This document shows positions 7,791-16,692 of a DNA stretch of 51,024 nt, piece after piece. The notes beneath the pieces are model-generated. The model was not told the origin of the DNA, ran no database searches, and was given only the letters and a program-made list of their open reading frames with translations. Position numbers and translations under genes: made by a program. Numbering within the stretch: position 1 is the first letter of the stretch; every line of letters starts with the position of its first letter. The DNA comes from Candidatus Zixiibacteriota bacterium (GTDB lineage: Bacteria; Zixibacteria; MSB-5A5; CAIYYT01), in NCBI GenBank assembly GCA_020853795.1, contig JADYYF010000062.1, forward strand, positions 1 to 51,024. The letters are read 5' to 3'.

Positions 7791-9620
7791 ATGAGTCAGA
7801 CGTTTCGCGAGCGCATTGCCGCCGGGCCGATCCTGGGCGACGGCGCGATGGGCACGTATTTGCACGCGAAAGGGGCTTCCTTCAATCAATGCTTGGACCA
7901 GCTCAATCTGACCACGCCGCAGTTGGTGGGCGCGGTGCACGATGAATATATCCAGGCCGGCAGCGAATTGATCGAAACCAACACCTACGGCGCTAATCGC
8001 TACAAGCTGAGTCAACACGGGCTGGGGGATTTCGTGCGCGAGATCAACGTCAAGGGGGTCAAGATCGCGCGCGACCGCCGGGAAGTGCTGGGGCGCGATA
8101 TCTTCGTGGCGGGAGCGATCGGGCCGCTGGGAAAGTTGATCGGGCGCTTCGGTGGTATCTCCCCGGGCGCGGCGCGCGAGTATTTCGCGGAGCAGGCGGA
8201 GGCGCTGCTGGAAGGGGGCGTCGATCTCTTCATCATCGAGACAATGCCGGATGTCGAGGAGCTGCGGCTGGCGGTTGAAGAAGTGGCGCGGCTGTGCCGG
8301 CTGCCGATCGTGGCGCAGGTAAGCATCAACGACGATCTGGCGACGATCCGCGGCAATACGCCCCCGGAAGTCCTGGCTGCAGGCAAAGCGCTGGGGGTGG
8401 ACGTGCTGGGAGCGAACTGCTCGGTCGGACCGCAACGGATCTATGATTTCCTCGCCATGCTGCGTCAACACACCGACTTGCCGCTGTCGGCACTGCCGAA
8501 TGCCGGATTGCCGCGGTATTACGAAGGACGGTTTTTCTACGTCTCGTCGCCCGAGTACTTCGCCGACTACTGCGGCAAGTTTCTGAACCTGGGAGCGCGG
8601 CTGATTGGCGGATGTTGCGGCACGACACCGGAGCACATCCGCGCGATGCGGCGGGTGCTGGATACGATTGATGCTGCCCGCCCGACGGCGGCCGTCCACG
8701 AGACGCGCGCCGAGATCGAGCGCATCGAACCGGCGCAACCGGGGCGAAAAGTCTCGGCCTTCGCGGAAAAGTTGGGCAAGCAGTTTGTCGTGTCGGTGGA
8801 AATTGACCCACCCCGGGGAGCGAATCCGGAGAAGGTGCTGAAGGCGGCGGCGAAACTGAAGGAGGCGGGTGTGGACGCCGTCAACGTCGCCGATTCGCCG
8901 ATGGCGCGCACGCGAATGAGCTGCCTGGCGGTGTCGGGACTGATTGCCGCGCAGGTGAAGATGGAAGTGATTCTGCATTTCACCTGTCGCGATCGCAACC
9001 TGATGGGGCTGCAATCGGACTTGATCGGCGCGCACGCGCTGGGAATCCGCAATGTGCTGGCGCTCACCGGCGATCCGCCGGCACTGGGAGACTATCCGAA
9101 CGCGACGGCGGTGTACGATGTCGACGCCATCGGATTGGTGGAAATCATCTCCAAGCTGAACGGTGGTTCCGATCTGGCCGGAAATCCGATCGGTTCGAAT
9201 ACCGAGTTTTCGGTCGGGGTCGCCATCAACCCGACGGTGGAGAACTTGGAGCGCGAAGTCGAACGGTTCGAGCGCAAGGTGGCGGCCGGGGCGCAGTTCG
9301 CGATGACGCAGCCGCTCTACGAATTGGAGCCGCTCGAGCGGTTTCTCGAACGCACCGCGCATCTGAAGCTGCCGGTGCTGCTGGGATTGCTGCCGCTGCA
9401 GTCATACCGCCACGCCGAGTTTCTGCACAACGAAGTGCCCGGCATCGAGATTCCGTCTCTGTTGCGCGCACGCCTGGAAGCGGCGGGCAAGGACGCCGCG
9501 ATGGTCGGGGTCGATTCGTGCCGCGAGCTGCTGCAGCGGGCGCGCCACTTGGTGCAGGGAGTCTACCTGATGCCGTCATTCGGCCGCTTCGATACAATTC
9601 TCAAAGTTCTCGAACCGTAA
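7791..9620 (+). CDS. Bifunctional homocysteine S-methyltransferase / 5,10-methylenetetrahydrofolate reductase
   Basis: A 609-residue fusion with the architecture of Bacillus YitJ. Residues about 1-300 form the homocysteine S-methyltransferase barrel (DGAMGTYL near the start) with zinc cysteines C210 in GANCSVGP and C275/C276 in GGCCGTTPEH. Residues about 320-605 form the flavin-dependent MTHFR domain, with VSVEIDPPRG and LALTGDPPALGDYP. The reductase makes 5-methyl-THF. The first domain may transfer a methyl group to homocysteine or help to channel it. It starts 6 nt after the core-MetE gene and completes a three-gene one-carbon/methionine unit. Confidence 0.93.
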   Translation: MSQTFRERIAAGPILGDGAMGTYLHAKGASFNQCLDQLNLTTPQLVGAVHDEYIQAGSELIETNTYGANRYKLSQHGLGDFVREINVKGVKIARDRREVLGRDIFVAGAIGPLGKLIGRFGGISPGAAREYFAEQAEALLEGGVDLFIIETMPDVEELRLAVEEVARLCRLPIVAQVSINDDLATIRGNTPPEVLAAGKALGVDVLGANCSVGPQRIYDFLAMLRQHTDLPLSALPNAGLPRYYEGRFFYVSSPEYFADYCGKFLNLGARLIGGCCGTTPEHIRAMRRVLDTIDAARPTAAVHETRAEIERIEPAQPGRKVSAFAEKLGKQFVVSVEIDPPRGANPEKVLKAAAKLKEAGVDAVNVADSPMARTRMSCLAVSGLIAAQVKMEVILHFTCRDRNLMGLQSDLIGAHALGIRNVLALTGDPPALGDYPNATAVYDVDAIGLVEIISKLNGGSDLAGNPIGSNTEFSVGVAINPTVENLEREVERFERKVAAGAQFAMTQPLYELEPLERFLERTAHLKLPVLLGLLPLQSYRHAEFLHNEVPGIEIPSLLRARLEAAGKDAAMVGVDSCRELLQRARHLVQGVYLMPSFGRFDTILKVLEP

Positions 9621-9668
9621 TCTGCTATATTCCCGCCAATTAGAATTCTACTCAGGGAGAACGACATC

Positions 9669-11138
9669 ATGCGTGTCACTTGCGATCTCAGCGATATCAA
9701 GAAGATGAGTTGCGACCTTTTGTGTGTCTTGCTGACAAAGGAAGATACCGCGCCGGCGGACCTGGACAAGCTGCTGAAGGGACAGATCGCGGAACTGCGG
9801 CGCCGGAAACACTTTCAGGGTGAAGCGTTGGAGCGGGGCACGTTCGTGCCGCATCCGCCGCAGAGATTTGCGCGGGTGCTGTTAGTCGGGCTAGGCCGGC
9901 CGAGCGAGGTGACGCTGGATCGGATTCGGCGCGCCGGCGGCACGGCCGGTCAGGCCGCCATGGGCCGGGTCGTGACGCTGTGGCCGAAACAACTGCCGGT
10001 GGCGCTCGACACAGGCCGCGCGGCCCAGGCGTTTGTCGAAGGTTTCATCCTGGGCGGTTATCGTGACCTGCGCTTTCGAAGCGAGAGTGCCGGCCGGCAG
10101 GATGTGCAGCAGCTCACGCTGCTAACGCCACAGGAACGCCAGGTGGCGAAGCTGCGCGCCGGCGCCGGGCGCGGGCGGATCCTGGCCGAGTTGCAGAATC
10201 TCTGCCGTGATCTTTCCGGCGCTCCGGGAAATGTGCTGACGCCGACGGCGCTGGCCGGCGAAGCGCGGAAACTGGCGCGCAAGCACGGCCTTAGGATTTC
10301 CGTATACGATCGCCGGCTGATTGAGAGAATGAAGATGGGGGCGTTCCTGGCAGTGGCGAAGGGATCGGCGGAGCCGCCCAAGCTGATTCGCCTCGACTAT
10401 ACACCGAAGGGGCGGGCGCGCAAGCGGGTGATACTTGTCGGCAAGGGAATTACGTTTGATACCGGCGGCATTTCGATCAAGCCGGGCGAGAATATGTTCG
10501 AGATGCGGCAGGACATGACCGGCGCGGCGGTGGTGATTTGCGCCATGGCGGCGCTGGCGCAGCTGCGGCCCGCCCTGGCGGTGACGGCGCTGATTCCGAC
10601 GTGCGAAAACATGCCGGGCTCGCGGGCATACAAGCCGGGCGACGTGGTCACGACCTCGATCGGCAAGACGATTGAAATCATCAACACCGACGCCGAGGGA
10701 CGGCTGCTGTTGGCGGATGTGCTCGGCCACGCGACCAAGTCGAGGCCGGACTATCTGATTGATGTGGCGACGTTGACCGGTGCGGCCACGGTCGCGCTGG
10801 GGAACGCGGGTGCGGCGATTCTGGCGACCTCGGACATACTGGTGGAGAAGTTTGCGGCGGCGTCGGCGACGACGGGCGAAAAGATATGGCGTCTGCCATT
10901 GTGGGAAGAATATGAGCAGCAGATCAAGTCGAATATCGCCGACATGGTCAATTCCGGCGGGCGTCCGGCCGGGACGATCACGGCGGCATTGTTATTGAAG
11001 AAGTTCACAGGCGGGATACCTTGGCTGCATCTGGATATCGCCGCCGTCGACTATGAGTATCGCGGAACCGAAATCACGCCGAAGGGGCCGTCAGGATTCG
11101 GCATGAGAACGGTCGTAGAAGCGCTGACGAATCTCTAA
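9669..11138 (+). CDS. pepA: Leucyl aminopeptidase, M17 family
   Basis: A 489-residue cytosolic di-metal aminopeptidase that removes N-terminal residues from peptides. The C-terminal catalytic domain carries VGKGITFDTGGISIKP (metal Asp and catalytic Lys region) and the signature NTDAEGRL, followed by DVATLTGA. The N-terminal macro-like domain (about 1-170) is diverged, as usual. ATG 9669 follows CAGGGAGAACG. A TATATT box at 9626-9631 could be its -10, but no good -35 stands 16-18 nt before it. It is monocistronic; the following gene is convergent. Confidence 0.95.
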   Translation: MRVTCDLSDIKKMSCDLLCVLLTKEDTAPADLDKLLKGQIAELRRRKHFQGEALERGTFVPHPPQRFARVLLVGLGRPSEVTLDRIRRAGGTAGQAAMGRVVTLWPKQLPVALDTGRAAQAFVEGFILGGYRDLRFRSESAGRQDVQQLTLLTPQERQVAKLRAGAGRGRILAELQNLCRDLSGAPGNVLTPTALAGEARKLARKHGLRISVYDRRLIERMKMGAFLAVAKGSAEPPKLIRLDYTPKGRARKRVILVGKGITFDTGGISIKPGENMFEMRQDMTGAAVVICAMAALAQLRPALAVTALIPTCENMPGSRAYKPGDVVTTSIGKTIEIINTDAEGRLLLADVLGHATKSRPDYLIDVATLTGAATVALGNAGAAILATSDILVEKFAAASATTGEKIWRLPLWEEYEQQIKSNIADMVNSGGRPAGTITAALLLKKFTGGIPWLHLDIAAVDYEYRGTEITPKGPSGFGMRTVVEALTNL

Positions 11139-11153
11139 GTCTTCAGAAAACGA

Positions 11154-11177
11154 AAGGGCACGTTTGCACGTGCCCTT
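11154..11177 (-). terminator. Terminator of the PD40 gene (minus strand)
   Basis: AAGGGCACGT / ACGTGCCCTT, a 10-bp stem with a 4-nt loop. Read on the minus strand it runs into TTTCGTTTT; on the plus strand no T tract follows, so it mainly serves the minus-strand gene, with possible partial use by pepA. Confidence 0.75.
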
Positions 11178-11204
11178 CATCAACAGATCATTGGAATAAT
11201 CGGC

Positions 11205-12173
11205 CTAATTGCACCAGGCGGGGTTGAAGTCGTTACCGGGGCCGGAGAGACGCATGGGTTCACCGCCGGTAATCGCCAGCTTATAGATCGAACCGTTCTG
11301 GGTGGCGAAGGCGACATACTTCGAATCGGGCGACCAGGTCACCGGTCCACCCGCGAAGCCCAGACCGGCGGTCGGCTTCCATAACACCCGTTTATCGCTC
11401 AGGTCGGGAGTCGCGATCGAAAGCGACTGGTCGTTCATGTCGCTGGACATGTAGGCGATCCACTTGCCGTCCGGCGACCAGGCAGGAGCCGTTGCGCCCT
11501 TGAACTTGGAGGCTCGTTCAAGCAGGACTTCGTCCTTGAGGGGGAACTCCGCCACTCCAGCGACGGCGATACCGGTCGGTGTAAATTGTTCGCCCTGCAT
11601 CCGCATCACGACAAACGCGACCTGCTTGCCGTCGGGTGAGATCGTTGGCGAGGAGACGATCAGGTCGGAGCTGGCGGTCATCTCCAGGTTGCGCAGCAGG
11701 AAGGTCTTGGTATCGTAGAAGCAGAGCCGGTAGTTCGGCTTGGTGACATTGGCGAGATTGGCGTTGAGATCGTGCAGAAACATGATCCTGCTGCCGTCGC
11801 GGACAAATTCCGGATATTGCGCGCCCATCGTGTTGGTGATGTTTTCCCAGAAATTGCTGCTGGAATCGGTATAGGCGTAGAACAGGTCGTAAACGGCGTG
11901 TTGGTGGCCGCCCATGTCGGGGTATTGAAGCGTGACCATGCCGCGACGGGAGAAGACGATCTTCTTGTTGTCCGGCGACCAGCTCAAACGGCCGCGGGCA
12001 TTGGTGAGACCGGTAACGAACGGGCGCTGGTTGGCGCCGTCGGCGTCCATTAGCCAGAGATCGTTGTTACGCAAAAAGGCAATCGTATTGCCCTTCTTGA
12101 TATTCTGCTGGGCGAACATCGTCGCGGTGAGGGCGATGACAGCGGCAAGCGCGATCAGGGTAACTCGTTTCAT
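11205..12173 (-). CDS. Exported TolB-like PD40 beta-propeller protein
   Basis: A 322-residue protein. ATG at 12173 is preceded by AAGGAGAATC; a longer frame upstream lacks a ribosome site. It has a signal peptide MKRVTLIALAAVIALTATMFA with cleavage before QQN. The mature part carries WD40-like/PD40 repeats recognised by 'SPDxKxxxF' phrases: LSWSPDNKKIVFSR, ISPDGKQVAFV, AWSPDGKWIAYMSS, TWSPDSKYVAFAT. These build a TolB-type propeller in the periplasm or at the surface, usually a protein-interaction platform. The partner is unknown. It is transcribed alone. Confidence 0.87.
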   Translation of the reverse strand: MKRVTLIALAAVIALTATMFAQQNIKKGNTIAFLRNNDLWLMDADGANQRPFVTGLTNARGRLSWSPDNKKIVFSRRGMVTLQYPDMGGHQHAVYDLFYAYTDSSSNFWENITNTMGAQYPEFVRDGSRIMFLHDLNANLANVTKPNYRLCFYDTKTFLLRNLEMTASSDLIVSSPTISPDGKQVAFVVMRMQGEQFTPTGIAVAGVAEFPLKDEVLLERASKFKGATAPAWSPDGKWIAYMSSDMNDQSLSIATPDLSDKRVLWKPTAGLGFAGGPVTWSPDSKYVAFATQNGSIYKLAITGGEPMRLSGPGNDFNPAWCN

Positions 12174-12302
12174 GATTCTCCTTATCCGAACTGAAAAATG
12201 ATTCTCACGTAATTGTACTCGAAACTGCGCCATTGTTTCAGATTATCGGTAAAAAACGGACGTGGCAGCAGTTGTCAAGCCGTGCCTCTAATTTATTGAT
12301 AT

Positions 12303-13073
12303 TCAAGTAAATAGCGCTTTCAGTTCAGCTACCGATTTAAGCGTCAGGTCGGGCTGAATCAAAGCCGGTGCCGAATCGCTCTTGCCGCTCGTAACGAGCA
12401 CCGCCTTGAGACCGACCGCCTGAGCGCCGGCGACATCGTTGTCGAGGTCGTCGCCAACCATGATGACCTCGGACGCCGGCAGTTTCAGGCTTGAGAGCGC
12501 CATCAAGTAGAAATCACGACTCGGTTTGCCGATGACGATGGCCGGTTTGCCGGTGGCATACTCGAGGCCGGAGACAAAGGCGCCGATGTCGAGTTTGACT
12601 TGGCCGCCGGTCAGCCATGATTTGCCTCTGTGGAGAGCGACGATTTCGGCGCCGTTGCGGACAAGCTGGAAGAGGCGGTTCATCAGGGCATAATCCCAGC
12701 GCTCGCCGATATCGCCGATGACAATCAACTCGGGGTCGTCGGAGTCGTGGTTGAACTCAGAAAAGTCCGTCAGTGTATCTTCCGCCAGAAGCAGCCAGCA
12801 CGTCCTGGCCTTGCGACGCCGCAAGTATTCGCGCGCGGCGCCGGGGGCCGAGAAAACCTGATCGGGATCGACGGGCAAACCGGCAGCAGTGAGCATCTGC
12901 GCCATGCTGCGCTGCGAACGGGTTGTCGTATTGGAGCAGATGCGGAAGGGGATGCCGCGCTCACGCAGAAGCTGTAGCGTTGCGGCCGCGCCGGGCAGCG
13001 GGCCGCCGTCGACGGTGAGCGTGCCGTCGAGATCGAAGAGGACGGCGCGAACGGTGCGAAAGTCAATCGCCAT
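12303..13073 (-). CDS. HAD-superfamily (class IIA, NagD/LHPP-like) phosphatase
   Basis: A 256-residue cytosolic phosphatase with all HAD motifs: nucleophile DLDGTL with the NagD-like TVDGGPLPGA turn near residue 13, motif II CSNTTTRS, Lys in VIGKPSRDFY, and motif IV MVGDDLDNDVAGAQ. The C2a-type cap lies between motifs II and III. Substrates of this class are sugar phosphates, nucleotides or phospho-amino acids and cannot be fixed from sequence. ATG 13073 has no Shine-Dalgarno sequence, and a TATATT box ends 9 nt before it, so the mRNA may have almost no leader. Confidence 0.87.
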   Translation of the reverse strand: MAIDFRTVRAVLFDLDGTLTVDGGPLPGAAATLQLLRERGIPFRICSNTTTRSQRSMAQMLTAAGLPVDPDQVFSAPGAAREYLRRRKARTCWLLLAEDTLTDFSEFNHDSDDPELIVIGDIGERWDYALMNRLFQLVRNGAEIVALHRGKSWLTGGQVKLDIGAFVSGLEYATGKPAIVIGKPSRDFYLMALSSLKLPASEVIMVGDDLDNDVAGAQAVGLKAVLVTSGKSDSAPALIQPDLTLKSVAELKALFT

Positions 13074-13082
13074 GACCCGGCT

Positions 13083-13088
13083 AATATA
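13083..13088 (-). promoter_or_regulatory. -10-like box immediately before the HAD gene
   Basis: TATATT on the minus strand; transcription would begin about 3 nt before ATG 13073. No convincing -35 is seen at standard spacing. Confidence 0.35.
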
Positions 13089-13204
13089 GAGTGCGAGCGG
13101 CGATCTTGGCGATCAATTTGCGGCAAGAGTTATTGATTTTAAGGGAAATGCGCATTTATTAGGCGCGGGCTCGGTGAGCAACAACTAACAAGGACTTTGC
13201 CGCT

Positions 13205-14203
13205 TTGAATTTCTCCACGATTCGTTGGGTTGATGGAGAGGTAGAGATTCTCGACCAGACCAAGCTGCCGGCGGTCGAGAATTATCTGCGCCTTCAGGAT
13301 TATCACGAATTGGTCCGGGCGATCAAAACGCTGCAGGTGCGCGGCGCGCCGCTGATCGGGATTGCGGCGGCTTACGCCATCGTCCTGGCCGCGCGGCAGT
13401 GTCGCAACAAGGTCGAGTTCGCCGTGGCGATCAATGAGATCAAGTCGGCGCGTCCGACCGCGGTCAATCTGAGCTGGGCGGTGGAGCGGATGTTGATTTC
13501 TTATCACGCCTACGCTGGTTCGCCCGACGTGGAAGCGCGCCTGCTCGATCTGGCGCTGCAGATTCACGACGAAGACGCGCGCATGTGCGAGCGGATCGGG
13601 ACGAACGGCATGGATTTGATGCCGGCGGTCGGGACCGTTCTGACGCACTGCAACGCCGGCGCGCTGGCGACCGGAGGCATGGGCACGGCCTTGGCAGCGA
13701 TCTATCAGGCGTTCCGCTCCGGCAAGAAGCTCGGAGTGTTCGCCTGCGAGACGCGGCCGATTTTGCAGGGCGCGCGGTTGACAGCGTGGGAGCTTTCGCG
13801 CGAAGGGCTGGACGTCACCCTGATTACCGACAATATGGCCGGCGCGCTGATGGCACAGCGGATGATTGACTGCGTGATCGTCGGCGCCGATCGGATCGCG
13901 ATCAACTTCGACGTTGCCAATAAGATCGGCACCTATGCGCTGGCGGTGCTGGCGCAGTATCATGGCATCCCGTTCTACGTCGCGGCCCCGACCTCGACCT
14001 TCGATCCACGGGTCGCTTCCGGCGTCGACATTGAAATCGAGCAACGCGGTGCGGATGAGGTCACTCACCTGGCGGGGCAGCGGATCACGCCGCCCGGCGT
14101 GCGCGTCGCGAACCCGGCCTTTGACGTCACCCCCAACAATCTCATCACGGCGATCATCACCGATCGCGAAGTCATTAAGTGCAAGCGCTGGGGCGAGCGG
14201 TAG
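13205..14203 (+). CDS. mtnA: S-methyl-5-thioribose-1-phosphate isomerase
   Basis: A 332-residue enzyme of the methionine salvage pathway that isomerises methylthioribose-1-P to methylthioribulose-1-P. Family marks: VRGAPLIGIAAAY near residue 45, TNGMDLMP, the catalytic Cys in LTHCNAGALATGG, and the catalytic Asp in IVGADRIA. TTG 13205 is used as start, with AAGGA about 10 nt upstream; no ATG or GTG gives the conserved N-terminus FSTIRWVDGEVEILDQ. Other salvage genes are not adjacent, but the methionine synthesis module lies 4 kb upstream. Convergent with uvrC, with 27 nt between stops. Confidence 0.95.
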   Translation: MNFSTIRWVDGEVEILDQTKLPAVENYLRLQDYHELVRAIKTLQVRGAPLIGIAAAYAIVLAARQCRNKVEFAVAINEIKSARPTAVNLSWAVERMLISYHAYAGSPDVEARLLDLALQIHDEDARMCERIGTNGMDLMPAVGTVLTHCNAGALATGGMGTALAAIYQAFRSGKKLGVFACETRPILQGARLTAWELSREGLDVTLITDNMAGALMAQRMIDCVIVGADRIAINFDVANKIGTYALAVLAQYHGIPFYVAAPTSTFDPRVASGVDIEIEQRGADEVTHLAGQRITPPGVRVANPAFDVTPNNLITAIITDREVIKCKRWGER

Positions 14204-14230
14204 ACAGGGGCTGAGAGCCGGAAAAAGGGA

Positions 14231-16081
14231 TCAGCGTTCCGGACTGATCGACTGGGCTTGGAAGAAGTTGACGATTTTTTGCGCCAGCGGTTTGTTCTTC
14301 ACGATTAGGTTGATCGCCTCAACATCGGCAGCCCGGATCGCCTCAAGTGACCCGAAGGATTTGAGGAGTTGTTCCTTACGCTTGTCGCCGATCCCCGCGA
14401 TGGCGTCGAGCAGCGAGCGCTCGGTTTTCTTGTCCCGCAGCGAGCGATGATAGGTGATCGCAAAGCGGTGGGCCTCGTTGCGCACGGCCTGCATCAGCTT
14501 GAGCGAGGGCGAGGTGCGCGGCAGCGACAGCATGCGCTTCTCCCCCGGCAGGACGATCTCCTCCAGACGCTTGGCCAGGCCGCAGATTTGCAGGTCGTTA
14601 ATACCGACTTCCTTGAGGGCTTCGAGCGCCGCGCCGAGTTGGCCGCGGCCGCCGTCGATGATGCACAGATCCGGCATCTCCGCCTCGTCGGTCAGGACGC
14701 GCGTGAAGTACCGCGCGACAATTTCCCGCATCATGGCGAAGTCATCTTGTCCGACCACGGTTTTGATCTTGAAGTGACGGTAATTGCGCTTGAGCGGTTT
14801 GCCGTTGCGGAAGAAGACCATCGAGCCGACCGGATCGGCCGGGCCCAGGTTGGAGATATCGAAGCAGACGATGTTGACCGGCGGCGTCGTGAGGTAGAGG
14901 TCCTTCTGCAACATGGCGACGGCGGCGGGGAGTTTGCCGGCGCGTTCCCGGCGCTGTTTCAGCAATTCCTGCAGGAGCAGGCGCGCGTTGGCTTCGGCCA
15001 TTTCGACCAGCCGCAGTTTCTCGCCCTTCTGCGGCACCTGCAGTTCGACGCGGTCGCCGCGGCGCTGGGTTAACCACTGCTGGATCAACTTCTCGTCCTC
15101 GGGTTGGAACGACGAGTAGACTTCCTCCGGCACCATCGTTGAACTGAGATAGTATTGCTTGAAAAACGATTCGGCGATGTCGGATTCGTTGTCGCCGGCG
15201 TCGGCCTTGAGGTGGAAATTCTGGCGGCCGATCAGCAAGCCGTCGCGCAGCTGCAGGACGACCGCGGCAATGTCGCCGCCGGAGCGGGCAAAGGCGATGA
15301 TGTCACGGTTGACGGCGTGGTCGGCGACGACCTTTTGCTTCTGCATGATCGCCTCGATCGTGCGGATCTGGTCGCGCACCCGGGCGGCCTCTTCGTAGTT
15401 CTGGTCGAGCGCGAGCTGCTTCATTTCGACCTGAAGCTGATCAATCAGGCTCGCCGACTTGCCCTGCAGGAGCTTGATGACCTTCTGGACTTCTTTGTCG
15501 TAGTCCGCCTTGCTTTGCAGCCCGACGCACGGGCCGTCGCAGCGCTTGATATGGTATTGCAGGCAAACCTTGTAGCGGCCTTCGCCCTTGGGGTGCGGGA
15601 TCTTCAACTTGCAGGTGCGGAGCTTGAACAGGCGCGTGATCATTTTGTAAGTCTCACGCATGCCGCCGACGTTGGCGTAGGGGCCGAAATAGATCCCGTC
15701 GCCGCGGCGCATGGTGCGGGTCACGACCAGCCGCGGGAAGTCATCGTCCTGCGTGATCATCAGGAAGGGGTAACGCTTATCGTCCTTGAGATTGATGTTA
15801 TAGCGCGGCTTGTGCTTCTTGACGAGATTGGCTTCGAGAATCAACGCCTCGATCTCGTTGTCAGTGACGATCAGCTCGAAGTCGGCGATCTTGCTCTTGA
15901 GCGCAGCAACCTTGGGGTTGATCTCCGGCGCCTGGGCGAAGTAGGTGCGGACGCGGTTGCGCAGGATTTTGGCTTTCCCGATGTAAATGATCTTGCCGAC
16001 GTCGTCCTTCATGATATAGACGCCCGGCTTGGTCGGGAGGTCTTCCAGCTTGTCGCGCAGGTGCGCCGAGATTTCGCTCAT
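14231..16081 (-). CDS. uvrC: UvrABC excinuclease subunit C
   Basis: A 616-residue nucleotide-excision repair nuclease. GIY-YIG domain at the N-terminus (GVYIMKDD...IIYIGKAK) for the 3' cut; Cys-rich segment KVCLQYHIKRCDGPC; UVR motif with NYEEAARVRDQI for UvrB binding; RNase H-like UvrC domain with CFDISN and IIDGGRGQLG for the 5' cut; C-terminal helix-hairpin-helix pair (LLDAIAGIGDKRKEQLL). ATG 16081 gives MSEISAHLRDKL. The frame is open further upstream, but that stretch overlaps the neighbouring gene and is not UvrC-like. Last gene of a long minus-strand run, 53 nt after the NlpC gene; possibly co-transcribed. Confidence 0.96.
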   Translation of the reverse strand: MSEISAHLRDKLEDLPTKPGVYIMKDDVGKIIYIGKAKILRNRVRTYFAQAPEINPKVAALKSKIADFELIVTDNEIEALILEANLVKKHKPRYNINLKDDKRYPFLMITQDDDFPRLVVTRTMRRGDGIYFGPYANVGGMRETYKMITRLFKLRTCKLKIPHPKGEGRYKVCLQYHIKRCDGPCVGLQSKADYDKEVQKVIKLLQGKSASLIDQLQVEMKQLALDQNYEEAARVRDQIRTIEAIMQKQKVVADHAVNRDIIAFARSGGDIAAVVLQLRDGLLIGRQNFHLKADAGDNESDIAESFFKQYYLSSTMVPEEVYSSFQPEDEKLIQQWLTQRRGDRVELQVPQKGEKLRLVEMAEANARLLLQELLKQRRERAGKLPAAVAMLQKDLYLTTPPVNIVCFDISNLGPADPVGSMVFFRNGKPLKRNYRHFKIKTVVGQDDFAMMREIVARYFTRVLTDEAEMPDLCIIDGGRGQLGAALEALKEVGINDLQICGLAKRLEEIVLPGEKRMLSLPRTSPSLKLMQAVRNEAHRFAITYHRSLRDKKTERSLLDAIAGIGDKRKEQLLKSFGSLEAIRAADVEAINLIVKNKPLAQKIVNFFQAQSISPER

Positions 16082-16134
16082 GGCAGAGAAAATACGCGTG
16101 CGGGCGGCAATTGGGCAAAGAGGAAATGCGGCAA

Positions 16135-16692
16135 TTAGTGGATGCGGCGGCCGCCGGCGTAACGGCTGGCGAAGTATTCGTCGTTGAGGCTGTCGACGAC
16201 GACGCCGCGCGACTCGGAGGCGTGGATGAACTTGCCGTTGTCGAGATAGATGCCGACGTGCGAGACGCGGCGGTCGTTGATGCGGAAGAAGATCAGATCG
16301 CCGTAAGCGAGATCGTCGTAGCCGACGCGGTTGTCGAGGCGATAGAGCGCCTGGACATTGAGCGGCAGGCGCGTACCGTCGTAGTCGCGGTAGACGACAT
16401 AGGCCAGCCCGGAACAATCGATCCCGAGCGTCCCCGTGCCGCCATCCTGATAGGGCGTGCCGAGGTAGCGCGAAATCACGCGATTCATCACCGCCTTGTC
16501 GATGCGGGTGAGCGTCTCTTTGGGAAGCGGACGCTCATCCTGCTCTTCCTCGACGGCCGGTTCGCTGGGCAAAGTATCAACGGCGACGCGCTCGCGAACG
16601 CCGCCCGGAGGCGTCGAATAGCGCACGGCCGAAGTACAACCGATGAACAGCAGCGCTACCGCCAACCCGATGAGCGACGCGGCGAGCTTCAC
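16135..16692 (-). CDS. NlpC/P60 cell-wall peptidase, lipoprotein
   Basis: A 185-residue protein. GTG 16692 overlaps the UbiA-family stop codon (GTGA), with GGAGAAG just upstream. A lipoprotein signal VKLAASLIGLAVALLFIGC precedes a Cys at residue 19. A charged linker leads to an NlpC/P60 domain (about 65-180): YLGTPYQDGGTG, catalytic Cys in IDCSGLAY, His in VSHVGIYL, and FIHAS. It should cleave stem peptides of peptidoglycan while anchored to a membrane. Its place behind uppS/cdsA and a prenyltransferase fits an envelope-biogenesis operon. Confidence 0.93.
   Translation of the reverse strand: MKLAASLIGLAVALLFIGCTSAVRYSTPPGGVRERVAVDTLPSEPAVEEEQDERPLPKETLTRIDKAVMNRVISRYLGTPYQDGGTGTLGIDCSGLAYVVYRDYDGTRLPLNVQALYRLDNRVGYDDLAYGDLIFFRINDRRVSHVGIYLDNGKFIHASESRGVVVDSLNDEYFASRYAGGRRIH

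Noticed and set aside
6717-9362. Very long open frame on the minus strand opposite the MetE/MTHFR genes (about 880 codons).
   Set aside because: It mirrors codon use of the plus-strand genes, is rich in His/Arg/Gln as shadow frames are, has no ribosome site, and the plus-strand proteins are clear family members.
15155-16138. Long plus-strand open frame opposite uvrC.
   Set aside because: Composition (Asp/Val/Leu-rich, no motif) is that of an antisense shadow; uvrC is complete on the other strand.
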